Below, in pieces: positions 1 to 6,712 of a stretch of 9,521 nt of DNA. Source of the DNA: JANYIP01 sp031394045 (lineage in GTDB: Bacteria; Actinomycetota; Actinomycetes; Prado026); NCBI GenBank assembly GCA_031394045.1, contig JANMWN010000055.1:1-9521 (forward strand). Direction: 5' to 3'. Under the pieces are notes generated by a model, which was not told where the DNA came from, did no database searches, and saw nothing but the letters and a program-made list of their open reading frames with translations. How positions within the stretch are numbered: the stretch's first letter is position 1; each line of letters starts with the position of its first letter. The translations under genes were made by a program, and so were the position numbers.

Positions 1-467
1 CCTCAACCGGGTCTGCTCAGGAGACGAGGCCCCGGCGACGGTCTCTTTCACGAGCCCGGAGCTCACCCGAAAACCGCCGCTACCCGGGGGGCCCTCCCAA
101 GGTCACCGTACGCGACCACCACCCGTCACCGGGAGGCCCGACAAGTCATACAAGCCAGCAAAGCGTTCGACACTATTCGACACAATCATCGGGTGCCCGG
201 CCACCGGCAGCACGCAGGCAGGATGATCGCGGACTTCCCGGCCCTTGCCGGCGCGTGGATCACGAGCTCCGCGCCGACGACGGGCTCGAGGCGCGCTACC
301 AGAGCGGGAGGTACGGGATCCCGGACGCAGCCATCATCGAGCCGATGCGGCTGGCCCGACATCATCCGAGAGTGCCTCGCGGCTGGTTCCGGGGGTCGAG
401 TTGAGAATCGGTGGCGCCTTCCTGCGGCAGTGTCGCCCGGCGCGCTCGTCTAGCCGGTCCGGTGGGA
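1..467. other. Region without a supportable gene, downstream of the operon
   Basis: No reading frame here has both a plausible start with a ribosome binding site and a recognisable product. Frame 1 on the plus strand stays open from the window edge to the TAG at 451-453, but its translation is low-complexity and looks non-coding. The plus-strand frame ending at the TGA at 402-404 reads more like protein over 255-375, with G/C-biased third positions, and may be a decayed remnant. Short repeats occur at 102-131 (GTCACCG twice) and at 166-185. I see no convincing rho-independent terminator for the operon that ends at 468; the inverted repeats present have short or bulged stems and no T tract. 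Confidence 0.6.
166..185. repeat. Tandem direct repeat of a 10-bp unit, two copies
   Basis: TTCGACACTA at 166-175 is followed directly by TTCGACACAA at 176-185, so nine of ten bases match. The repeat is in the A+T-richer part of the otherwise G+C-rich gene-free stretch. A 10-bp period is close to one helical turn, which would suit two protein-binding half-sites on one face of DNA, but nothing in the sequence identifies a protein. It could equally be a chance duplication. Confidence 0.5.
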
Positions 468-1598
468 TCAGGTGGCGGGCCGTAGCTGCGGCTTGTACTC
501 GATGATCCCGCCCACCGACGGTCCGCCGGCAGCCCGCGGGTCGAGATAGTTCGGCTGCGTCAGTCCCAGCCTGTTCATGGCAATACCGGTTAGTGCCTCC
601 ATCACGGCCCGGTGCGCCAGGATGCAGGTGATGTTGTTGCCGGAGTCGTACGGCGGGCTGACCTCGACGATGTCCATGCCCACGATGCCGACCTCGGCGG
701 CGATCCGCCGGACCGAGCGCAGCAGTTCGCGACTCGTCAGGCCGCCCGGTTCCGGCGATCCCGTACCAGGCGCGGCAGACGGGTCCACGACGTCAATGTC
801 GATCGACAGGAACAGGTGCTCGGCACCGTCCAGGGCCTCCGCGATGGCGTCGTCGAGGACTGCGTCGAAGCCCCGCGCCTCCACCTCGGCCATGAAGTGG
901 CTGCGCATACCCTGCTCGTCCATCCAGGTGAGGACGTCGGGTCCCGGCCAGTACCCGCGCAGGCCCACCTGCACAAAGTTCTTGCCTTTGACGGCGCCGC
1001 TCTCGATGAGCCGGCGCATCGGGGCGCCGTGGCTCGCCAGCACGCCCTGCACCTCGAGCGCCGTGTCAGCATGCGCATCGAAATGCACGATGCCTACGTT
1101 CCCGAAGCCGTAGTGGTCGGCGAGCGCGGTAGCGTTCGGCCAGGTGATGCCGTGGTCGCCGCCCAGAATGATCGGGATGGCACCTGTCCCGACGATGTCA
1201 CCGACGAACGAGCGGATGTTCGCGAAGGTCCGGTCGACGTCGCCGATGATGATGTTCGCGTCGCCGTAGTCGCACATGTTGAGGTGCTCGAACGGGTCCA
1301 CGCCGACGCTGAGGTGCGGCCGGGCCCGCGGCGGTACGGGGTGGTAGTCGCTGGAGCGGATCGCCTGCGGACCCATGTGCGTCCCTGAGCGCGAGATCGC
1401 GGTGCCGTCCCACGGCGCACCGCAGACGGCGACGTCGATCTTGCCCACCACCAGGTCCGCCGGGGTGAGGCAAACCGGCATCTTGCTGAATGTCTGGAAG
1501 CCGGCCCAGGCCGGCTCGATGTCATACCGGGTCAGGTCGATCGGACCAGCCGGTCGCGAGGGCGTAGGTGCGGGCTCCGTGCCGTCGGGTACGTCCAT
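468..1598 (-). CDS. Agmatinase-family ureohydrolase (guanidino-compound hydrolase)
   Basis: This 376-residue protein belongs to the arginase/agmatinase superfamily, binuclear metal enzymes that cleave guanidino groups to urea and an amine. All metal-ligand motifs are present: GGDHG (146-150, His149), DAHAD (174-178: Asp174, His176, Asp178) and SIDIDVVDP (265-273: Asp267, Asp269). HGAPMR (190-195) and GTGSPEPGG (278-286, Glu283) complete the typical active site, the latter favouring agmatinase-like rather than arginase-like enzymes. The roughly 50-residue N-terminal segment before APWDGT is longer than in minimal agmatinases and resembles the extended guanidinobutyrase/guanidine hydrolase branch. 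The start at 1598 is preferred to one at 1670, which would run into the preceding M24 gene; a purine-rich AGAGAGAAG lies 8 nt upstream. It is the last gene of the operon, 35 bp after the M24 gene. Agmatine, guanidinobutyrate, guanidine or a related substrate cannot be separated by eye. Confidence 0.93.
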   Translation of the reverse strand: MDVPDGTEPAPTPSRPAGPIDLTRYDIEPAWAGFQTFSKMPVCLTPADLVVGKIDVAVCGAPWDGTAISRSGTHMGPQAIRSSDYHPVPPRARPHLSVGVDPFEHLNMCDYGDANIIIGDVDRTFANIRSFVGDIVGTGAIPIILGGDHGITWPNATALADHYGFGNVGIVHFDAHADTALEVQGVLASHGAPMRRLIESGAVKGKNFVQVGLRGYWPGPDVLTWMDEQGMRSHFMAEVEARGFDAVLDDAIAEALDGAEHLFLSIDIDVVDPSAAPGTGSPEPGGLTSRELLRSVRRIAAEVGIVGMDIVEVSPPYDSGNNITCILAHRAVMEALTGIAMNRLGLTQPNYLDPRAAGGPSVGGIIEYKPQLRPAT

Positions 1599-1633
1599 CA
1601 CTGTCACTTCTCTCTGGGTGCTGGCGGGTTGTC

Positions 1634-2308
1634 TCAGACGACCGTGACGGAACCGTCCGGCGCGAGCCACACGATCTCCTCGAACTTCGCGCCTCGGGAA
1701 TGGCGGCCGACGTGCGGCTCAAGCGTCCAGCCGCCCCACATCGGCGTTGAGTTGGTCGCGTCGATAAACCCGTCGGCGGCGAACTCCTGGCCGATCGAGT
1801 GACCGAAGTTGTCGAGCAGGTCCAGCAGCTTGAGGTTCCGCCCGTGCAGTAGCGCCGCCCCGTACTCGTACAGCTCGCAGGCCGGTCTGCCCGGACGTAC
1901 CTCTTCGAGCAGCCGGTCGTAGACCCAGCGGCACTCGTCGACGAGCGCCACCGTCTCGGGCGCGGCCTCGAGGGTGAACGTCGTGCAGTGGTCACCGCAC
2001 CACCCGTCGAGCGAGCACGCGATGTCGACGATCACGGTGTCGCCCGCCTCGGCCGGACGATCCTGCATCGGGAAGTCCGGATGCGCGACGAGGGTGCCGA
2101 GCCCGACCCTCGTCGTCGACGGTGACCAGAAGCCGGTCGAACCATGTGCGAGCGCGATCCGCGTCACATGATCGTCAAGCTCGATCTCGGTCACGCCGAC
2201 TTGGACGAAGGGCTCGATCTCGGCCACGACCGTCCGTGCCAGGGCCTGGGCACGGACCAGGCCGGGCGGGATCTCCGTACTGACAGCTACGTCTTCGTGG
2301 TCGTTCAC
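1634..2308 (-). CDS. Short M24-family metallohydrolase (paralogue 1)
   Basis: The 224-residue product has the pita-bread fold signature of M24 (methionine aminopeptidase, Xaa-Pro peptidase, creatinase) without the N-terminal creatinase domain. The five expected metal ligands are visible: Asp95 and Asp106 (spaced 11 apart as in methionine aminopeptidase), His170 in NFGHSIG, Glu197 in TLEPHVG, and Glu210 in KFEEIVW. His76 in VAHPDFP sits where methionine aminopeptidases carry a conserved substrate-contacting histidine. The GTG start at 2308 is preferred because AAAGGA lies 5 nt upstream and because it forms a GTGA overlap with the stop of the M20 gene. The protein aligns along its whole length with the other M24 protein of the operon (6041-6712), sharing PPG-LV-AQ-LA at the N terminus and GHS-G, TP-WG-W and VTV further on. 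The context suggests a small-molecule amide or amidine hydrolase rather than a housekeeping peptidase. That is inference. Confidence 0.9.
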   Translation of the reverse strand: MNDHEDVAVSTEIPPGLVRAQALARTVVAEIEPFVQVGVTEIELDDHVTRIALAHGSTGFWSPSTTRVGLGTLVAHPDFPMQDRPAEAGDTVIVDIACSLDGWCGDHCTTFTLEAAPETVALVDECRWVYDRLLEEVRPGRPACELYEYGAALLHGRNLKLLDLLDNFGHSIGQEFAADGFIDATNSTPMWGGWTLEPHVGRHSRGAKFEEIVWLAPDGSVTVV

Positions 2309-3426
2309 AGGGGTCCTTTCGTCGATTCTGTTCCTGAGGCGCTGCCCGGCCACGCAGCGAGCGCAGTGCCGTACATCTCTACCGCTGCGTTGATCTGCGC
2401 GATGCGCACCGACTCGTCACGTACGTGGGCGAGGTCCGGCTGCCCAGGACCCCAGATAGCCACCGGTGCCGCCGGGAAGAGGGATGCGAGCACGGCGGCG
2501 TCGGTGAAGTAGTTCACGGACGGAGGTTCGGCGAGGTCAGCTGGTAGTGAACGGATCCAGGCGGAGTCTGGCGTGCTCAGCAGTCGCTCGACCACCAGAG
2601 CCGTCGTGACCTCGAGGTGGGGGTGGCTGCTCGCAAGCCAGGACTGGATGACCGCAGGCTCGTTGGCTCCGGCGAACCGGATGTCCACAGTGGCGGTCGC
2701 CCGGTCCGGCACGACGTTGGGTGCAGTCCCTGCTGCCATGGTCCCCACGTTGATGGTCGTCGGGCCGAGTATCGACTCACCCGGTCCCCGAGGCAGCCGG
2801 GCGTCGATGTCGACCAGGCTCCGGGCCATGGCCAGCAACGCATTCGCGCCCAGCTGCGGCGTACTGCCGTGCGCGGCCACCCCGCGGGCCACAAGGTCAA
2901 GCCAGAGTGCGCCGCGGTGTCCGAGCACTACCCGGTTGTCGGTCGACTCCGGCACCAGCAGCGCCGCGACATCGAGGCCCGCGAGGTCGTCAGTAGCTGC
3001 AGTGGCGCCAAGGCAGCCCACCTCTTCCGCTGTGGTCAGCAGTAAGGCAGCCGGCGACCCCCTCGGTCCGGACTGGAGCAGAGCGACCAGTGCAGCGGCA
3101 AGACCGCTCTTCATGTCACTGGCGCCACGCCCCCAGATACGACCGCCGGCGGCGTCGCCGGAAAACGGGTCCCGGGCCCACGACGCAGGGTCGCCGACGG
3201 GCACAGTGTCGACGTGGCAGACGATGAGCAGCACCGGGCCGTCAGCTGCTGTGGCAGTCGCCGCGAGCAAGAAACGTTGCGGCGCAGCATCATCCTCGTG
3301 GACCACGAAGTCCGCGTCGCGCAGGCGGTCCGCGATCAGCCACAGGATCTCCTGCTCTCCCGGCGTACCGCTGACGCTCGGGACTCGCACCAGCTGCTGG
3401 GTCAGCGCAACAGGGTCAATCCGCAT
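2305..3426 (-). CDS. M20-family metallohydrolase, ArgE/DapE-like
   Basis: The 373-residue protein has the full di-zinc M20 pattern: CHVDTVP (70-76, ligand His71 and catalytic-dyad Asp73), GRGASDMKSG (99-108, bridging Asp104), TAEEVG (132-137, catalytic Glu134 and ligand Glu135), PES with Glu160, and AHVRDESV with ligand His334. GVAAHGSTP (182-190) is the conserved histidine motif of the lid/dimerisation domain. NVVPDRATATVDIR (237-250) is typical of ArgE/DapE/CPG2-type enzymes. Family members remove acyl groups from amino compounds or hydrolyse C-terminal peptide bonds. Glu160 fits the deacylase/carboxypeptidase branch rather than the aminopeptidase branch. The ATG at 3426 gives normal family length and an 11-bp overlap with the preceding nitrilase homologue. 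A GTG two codons upstream (3432) is an alternative. No strong ribosome binding site is seen, so translation is probably coupled. The substrate is unknown. Confidence 0.92.
   Translation of the reverse strand: MRIDPVALTQQLVRVPSVSGTPGEQEILWLIADRLRDADFVVHEDDAAPQRFLLAATATAADGPVLLIVCHVDTVPVGDPASWARDPFSGDAAGGRIWGRGASDMKSGLAAALVALLQSGPRGSPAALLLTTAEEVGCLGATAATDDLAGLDVAALLVPESTDNRVVLGHRGALWLDLVARGVAAHGSTPQLGANALLAMARSLVDIDARLPRGPGESILGPTTINVGTMAAGTAPNVVPDRATATVDIRFAGANEPAVIQSWLASSHPHLEVTTALVVERLLSTPDSAWIRSLPADLAEPPSVNYFTDAAVLASLFPAAPVAIWGPGQPDLAHVRDESVRIAQINAAVEMYGTALAAWPGSASGTESTKGPL
2314..2319 (-). promoter_or_regulatory. Ribosome binding site fixing a GTG start for M24 paralogue 1
   Basis: AAAGGA on the minus strand is 5 nt from the GTG at 2308-2306. 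It lies inside the end of the M20 gene. The spacing supports this GTG over an upstream in-frame ATG at 2353, which would overlap the M20 gene by 49 bp. Confidence 0.7.
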
Positions 3427-4276
3427 GATGGACACTGTCGGCGGCCGACCCTGCAACAAGTCTGTAGACCTCGGGCCGGCGATTCTCGACCGGATCGTTG
3501 AAGCTGTTCCAGTGCCGCAGCGCAGGACCCGAATGAAGGTCGGCCTCAGCCACCAGTGTCTGTGGGAGCCAACGGCTCGCGGGCTCGACGAGCGGCCAGC
3601 CGGTGGGCCCCACCAGCGCGCTCTGCCCGATGAACTCCTGCCCTCGCTCATTCCCGACCCGGTTGGCCGCGAGGACGTGGATGCTGTTGACGTGTGCCGC
3701 CGCCTGGCACAGTGTCAGGGCCATGGCCGGTGCCCCGTCGCGCTGTCCGGGGATCGGGACCCAGTTTGTGGGCAGGCATACAACGTCCACTCCCTGCAGC
3801 GCCAAGGAGCGGAACGCCTCCGGGAACCATGCGTCGTAGCAGATCAGCATGCCGACTCGGCCGAGGTCGGTGTCGAAGACCGGCAGGCCCACATCGCCGG
3901 GAGTGAAGATCGTGTTCTCGTTGTCCCAGAGATGGACCTTGCGGTATCGCCCGACGTACCCGTGCGGCCCGGTCAGGATCGAACTGTTGAAGAGGGCGTC
4001 CCCGTCGCGTTCGGCAAACCCGGCCACCAGGTGGACGCCAAGATCCTGTGCCAGCTCGACGAGTACCTGCGCGGACGGACCGCCGGGGATCTCCTCCGCC
4101 AGCGCCAGGGCTTCCGAGCGGTCGTCGAACATATAGCCGGTGATGCAGAGCTCGGGCAGCACGACGAGCCGGGCGCCGTCGGCCGCCGCCGGCGTGACCG
4201 CATCCGCTATACGCGCGAGGTTGCCTGCCACGTCCCCGATCACCGGCTCGGTCTGGACAACGGCGACAGCCACCAT
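3416..4276 (-). CDS. Nitrilase-superfamily carbon-nitrogen hydrolase
   Basis: The 286-residue protein is a normal-length carbon-nitrogen hydrolase. The Glu-Lys-Cys catalytic triad is visible: Glu42 in LPELCITGY, Lys113 in YRKVHLW and Cys146 in ICYDAWFPE. The pattern after the cysteine (Asp-Ala-Trp-Phe-Pro-Glu, then NW at 171-172) is that of amidase and carbamoylase branches, which hydrolyse aliphatic amides or N-carbamoyl amines, not of true nitrilases. The start at 4276 shares one base with the permease stop (TGATG); extending upstream to 4684 would read through the permease gene out of frame. The neighbouring ureohydrolase makes a guanidino-amide or carbamoyl intermediate attractive. For example, 4-guanidinobutyramide to guanidinobutyrate is a known actinobacterial arginine-degradation step catalysed by this superfamily. 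That specific role is only a hypothesis. Confidence 0.92.
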   Translation of the reverse strand: MVAVAVVQTEPVIGDVAGNLARIADAVTPAAADGARLVVLPELCITGYMFDDRSEALALAEEIPGGPSAQVLVELAQDLGVHLVAGFAERDGDALFNSSILTGPHGYVGRYRKVHLWDNENTIFTPGDVGLPVFDTDLGRVGMLICYDAWFPEAFRSLALQGVDVVCLPTNWVPIPGQRDGAPAMALTLCQAAAHVNSIHVLAANRVGNERGQEFIGQSALVGPTGWPLVEPASRWLPQTLVAEADLHSGPALRHWNSFNDPVENRRPEVYRLVAGSAADSVHHAD

Positions 4277-5184
4277 CAGCTCAGAGTCGCCTTCTCGGTG
4301 CCAGCGTCGGCGGAGGCAGTCAGGTCGCCGCCCGGCGCCAGGCCGGTCGGCGCGGACCGGCTGTCCGTTCGTATCGACACCACGTACCGCTGCCTTCGCG
4401 GGGCCGTGCTCCGCCGCCGCCAGGGCGTCGAGAACGTCTCCCATGCCGCGATCAACGCGAACGCGGTGACCCCCATGGCGGCCAGCAGGAGGATGGCGCC
4501 GAAGACCCCCGCCGTGTTGAGACGCGACTGCTGTTCCGTCAGGTACACGCCGAGGCCGCCGGTACTCGACGCGGTCTGCTCGCCGATGACAGCGCCGGTG
4601 ACGCTGAACGTCGCCGACATCTTGAGCGCCGAGAACATCGGGGAGTAGGTCGCCGGCAGCCGCACGATCCGAAAGATCCGCCACGACGACGCACCCATCG
4701 CTCGCGACAGGTTAACCGTGTCGCGATCGACCGTCGCCAGCCCGTCCAGCACGTTGACCAGCACCGGGAAGAACACGATCAGTCCGACGATCAGGACCTT
4801 GGGCGCGAGCCCGAATCCGAGCCAGATCACCAGGGCGGCACCGATCGCGATGATCGGCACAGCCTGGGTGGCGATCAGGATCGGGTATAGCGCCCGCAGC
4901 GCCCAGCGCGACTGGGCCATGCCGATCGCGAGCAGGAAGCCGGCCGCGGTCCCGAGCGCGAAGCCGATGACGAACTCCTTCGCAGTGATCAGGATCCCCT
5001 GCGACAGCACATCCCAGTCGTCCCGGATCGCTTGCAGGGTCGCGCTCGGCGACGGCAGCACGTACGGGGCGATGTTGTAGATGTGGACCAACGCCAGCCA
5101 GACGCCGACGACGACCGCGACTGAGACCACGGGGACGAGCACACGTACCCACAGCCGGTCGCGATAGCTCACGTGCGGGTTCAT
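4276..5184 (-). CDS. ABC transporter permease, TauC/SsuC type
   Basis: The 302-residue integral membrane protein has about six hydrophobic segments, roughly 15-35, 69-89, 101-122, 127-147, 188-202 and 226-248. The EAA-type cytoplasmic loop that contacts the ATPase is at 159-186, with Gly164-Ala165 and the LPA element at 176-178. It would form the transmembrane channel with the ATPase encoded just upstream (ATGA overlap at 5181-5184) and receive substrate from the lipoprotein encoded by the first gene. GGAGAGG about 7 nt before the ATG supports the start. The family (BPD_transp_1, nitrate/sulfonate/taurine/pyrimidine-precursor importers) usually ends soon after the last membrane helix. Here about 50 polar residues follow (252-302), starting with a basic cluster WRRRSTAPRRQR. 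The function of this tail is unknown. Confidence 0.93.
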   Translation of the reverse strand: MNPHVSYRDRLWVRVLVPVVSVAVVVGVWLALVHIYNIAPYVLPSPSATLQAIRDDWDVLSQGILITAKEFVIGFALGTAAGFLLAIGMAQSRWALRALYPILIATQAVPIIAIGAALVIWLGFGLAPKVLIVGLIVFFPVLVNVLDGLATVDRDTVNLSRAMGASSWRIFRIVRLPATYSPMFSALKMSATFSVTGAVIGEQTASSTGGLGVYLTEQQSRLNTAGVFGAILLLAAMGVTAFALIAAWETFSTPWRRRSTAPRRQRYVVSIRTDSRSAPTGLAPGGDLTASADAGTEKATLS

Positions 5185-6002
5185 CGGTGCACCTCTCCGG
5201 CGAAAGCCGCGTCACGCTCGTAGATGAGTTCGAGCGTGGCACGCTTGAGTGCGGTGAACTCCGGAGACGTCAGCATGTCCAGCGTCCGCGGGCGCGGGAG
5301 GTGCACGTCGAAGATCTGCCGGATCCGGCCCGGCTGCGGGGACATCACGACGACGCGGTCGGCGAGGAAGATAGCCTCGTCGACGTCGTGGGTGACGAAC
5401 AGGATCGTCGACCTCTGCTCGGCCCACACCGTGAGCAGCCAGTGCTGCATATCCATCCGGGTCTGGCTGTCCAGCGCGCCGAACGGCTCGTCGAGCAACA
5501 TCACTTCGCGGGCGAACGTCAGGGTCCGCATCAGCGCGACCCGCTGGCGCATGCCGCCGCTCATGGCGTGCGGGTAGTGGTTGAGGTACTCCCCTAGCCC
5601 GTACTTCGTGGCGAGGGCGGCTGCCTTGGCCTTGTCGTCCGCGGTGACCCGTCGGGTCAGCGAGGCTCCCAGGGTGATGTTCTGCAAGGAGGTCTTCCAC
5701 GCAAGGAGCAGGTCTTTTTGCAGCATGTACCCAACGTGGCCGGGCTCTGCCGTGACGTCCTTGCCGTCGAGCAGGACCTGGCCCTCGGTCGGCCGCAGGA
5801 TGCCCGAGACGATGTTGAAGAGCGTGCTCTTGCCGCAGCCGGACGGCCCAACGATCGAGATGAACTCCCCGTCGCGGACGCTCAGCGACGTCTTCGCCAG
5901 GGCGACCGTCGTGTCGAACCGCTGGACCACGTTGCGTACCTCGAGCTTCATGCGCGGTGCCGACCCGGATGGTGCGGCTGGTGCCGATGATGATTCAGAC
6001 AT
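5181..6002 (-). CDS. ABC transporter ATP-binding protein, TauB/SsuB type
   Basis: The 273-residue protein is a single nucleotide-binding domain. Motifs in order are Walker A GPSGCGKST (52-60), Q-loop Gln95 in MLQKDLL, the signature MSGGMRQRVA (147-156, Ser-Gly-Gly-Met rather than Ser-Gly-Gly-Gln), Walker B VMLLDEP (167-173) with catalytic Glu172, D-loop GALD (175-178) and the H-loop His205 in THDVDEA. The SGGMRQR signature and the following pattern are characteristic of the nitrate/sulfonate/taurine ATPase group. It powers import through the permease next to it. The start at 6002 is chosen because GAGAGGGGAC lies about 6 nt upstream. An earlier ATG at 6164 would overlap the M24 gene by more than 120 bp. 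The first 17 residues are a Ser/Ala/Pro-rich leader ahead of the conserved domain. Confidence 0.96.
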   Translation of the reverse strand: MSESSSAPAAPSGSAPRMKLEVRNVVQRFDTTVALAKTSLSVRDGEFISIVGPSGCGKSTLFNIVSGILRPTEGQVLLDGKDVTAEPGHVGYMLQKDLLLAWKTSLQNITLGASLTRRVTADDKAKAAALATKYGLGEYLNHYPHAMSGGMRQRVALMRTLTFAREVMLLDEPFGALDSQTRMDMQHWLLTVWAEQRSTILFVTHDVDEAIFLADRVVVMSPQPGRIRQIFDVHLPRPRTLDMLTSPEFTALKRATLELIYERDAAFAGEVHR

Positions 6003-6040
6003 CCTGTCCCCTCTCGATACCGCTACCCTGATCGGGCCGG

Positions 6041-6712
6041 TCAACGCAGGACTGTGACCTCGTCGCCACCGAACCAGATCACGTCCTCGAGCTTCACACC
6101 CCACAAGTGGTTGCCCACGAAGGGCTCGACCGCCCAGGCGCCCCAAAGCGGAGTCTGGTTCCACGGGTCGAGGTACCCCAGGTCGTACGAGGTGCCCCTG
6201 CCGAGCGAGTGGCCGATGTTGTTGAGCCGGTCAAGTCCGACGAGCCCGGTCGGCGCCAGCGCTTCGGCGAACGCTCCGTAAAGGTCACAGGCCCGCATGC
6301 CCGGCCGCGCTGCCGCCAATGTCGTCTCGTGGATGTGGGTGATTTCGGCGAGCGCCGACTGGTATCCCGGGTTACTGCCGCGCATGAAACTGCGGGTGCA
6401 GTCCCCCCACCAGCCCGTCGAGGTGACAGGGTGAATGTCCACGAAGCCCAGGTCGATGTTCCACAGCACCCGGTCGCTGGGGATGTCAGTGGGGAAGCAG
6501 CTCAAGGTGCCGGCGCCGAAACCGATGTTGGTGGGCGTCCACACCCCGCCCCCCCCGCGCTGCCCCAGCACTTTCTCGGCGAGGTCGCGGACCTCGGCCT
6601 CCGACTGCCCTGCCGCCGCCTGATCGGCGATCGCCTCCGCGACCGCCACGGCCAGGCGCTGGGCCTCGACCAGTCCGCCGGGTGGCTGGTTGCTCACCGG
6701 GGTCTGCGTCAT
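6041..6712 (-). CDS. Short M24-family metallohydrolase (paralogue 2)
   Basis: The 223-residue protein is a paralogue of the M24 protein at 1634-2308, with the same single-domain length. Predicted ligands are Asp87 (NIDLG), Asp104 (WGDCTR), His168 (NIGHSLG), Glu196 (AVEPFVG) and Glu209 (KLEDVIW). Two features differ from its sister and from the family norm. The two aspartates are 17 rather than 11 residues apart, because of an insertion around HPVTSTGW. The conserved histidine ahead of the first aspartate is also missing, with LSCFPTD in its place. The region is rich in tryptophan (Trp58, 84, 101, 102, 184, 190, 193, 204, 213). The ATG at 6712 shares one base with the stop of the preceding gene (TGATG), implying coupled translation; AGGAGG lies about 13 nt upstream, rather far. 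A run of eight G occurs at codons 53-55. It may form a heteromer with its paralogue or act on a later intermediate; both ideas are inference. Confidence 0.88.
   Translation of the reverse strand: MTQTPVSNQPPGGLVEAQRLAVAVAEAIADQAAAGQSEAEVRDLAEKVLGQRGGGGVWTPTNIGFGAGTLSCFPTDIPSDRVLWNIDLGFVDIHPVTSTGWWGDCTRSFMRGSNPGYQSALAEITHIHETTLAAARPGMRACDLYGAFAEALAPTGLVGLDRLNNIGHSLGRGTSYDLGYLDPWNQTPLWGAWAVEPFVGNHLWGVKLEDVIWFGGDEVTVLR
6549..6556 (-). repeat. G8 homopolymer inside M24 paralogue 2
   Basis: Eight consecutive G on the coding strand fall in codons 53-55 of the gene (Gly-Gly-Gly of RGGGGVWTP). Gain or loss of one base would frameshift the protein after about a quarter of its length. The frame is intact here. 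It is a possible slippage or sequencing-error site. Confidence 0.85.

Noticed and set aside
80..140. Inverted repeat near GGCCCTCCC and GGGAGGCCC as a terminator
   Set aside because: The stem needs a bulged base, the loop is about 30 nt, there is no T tract on either strand, and it lies more than 300 bp past the last operon gene.
193..505. Two 86-codon plus-strand frames near the left end
   Set aside because: Translations are Arg/Ser/Gly/Ala-rich with no motif; one overlaps the end of the ureohydrolase gene, and neither has a clear ribosome binding site.
577..1388. Long plus-strand open frames opposite the ureohydrolase gene
   Set aside because: They are antisense to a gene with complete catalytic motifs and have low-complexity, motif-free translations.
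3427..3651. Extended N terminus for the M20 protein
   Set aside because: The extra 75 residues overlap the nitrilase gene out of frame and resemble no part of the M20 family.
2573..4648. 691-codon open frame on the plus strand opposite the M20, nitrilase and permease genes
   Set aside because: It is antisense to three well-supported genes; open antisense frames arise from G/C-biased third positions, and its translation shows no domain motif.
4277..4684. Extended N terminus for the nitrilase homologue
   Set aside because: It overlaps the permease gene; the family begins at the VAVVQTE strand right after the chosen ATG.
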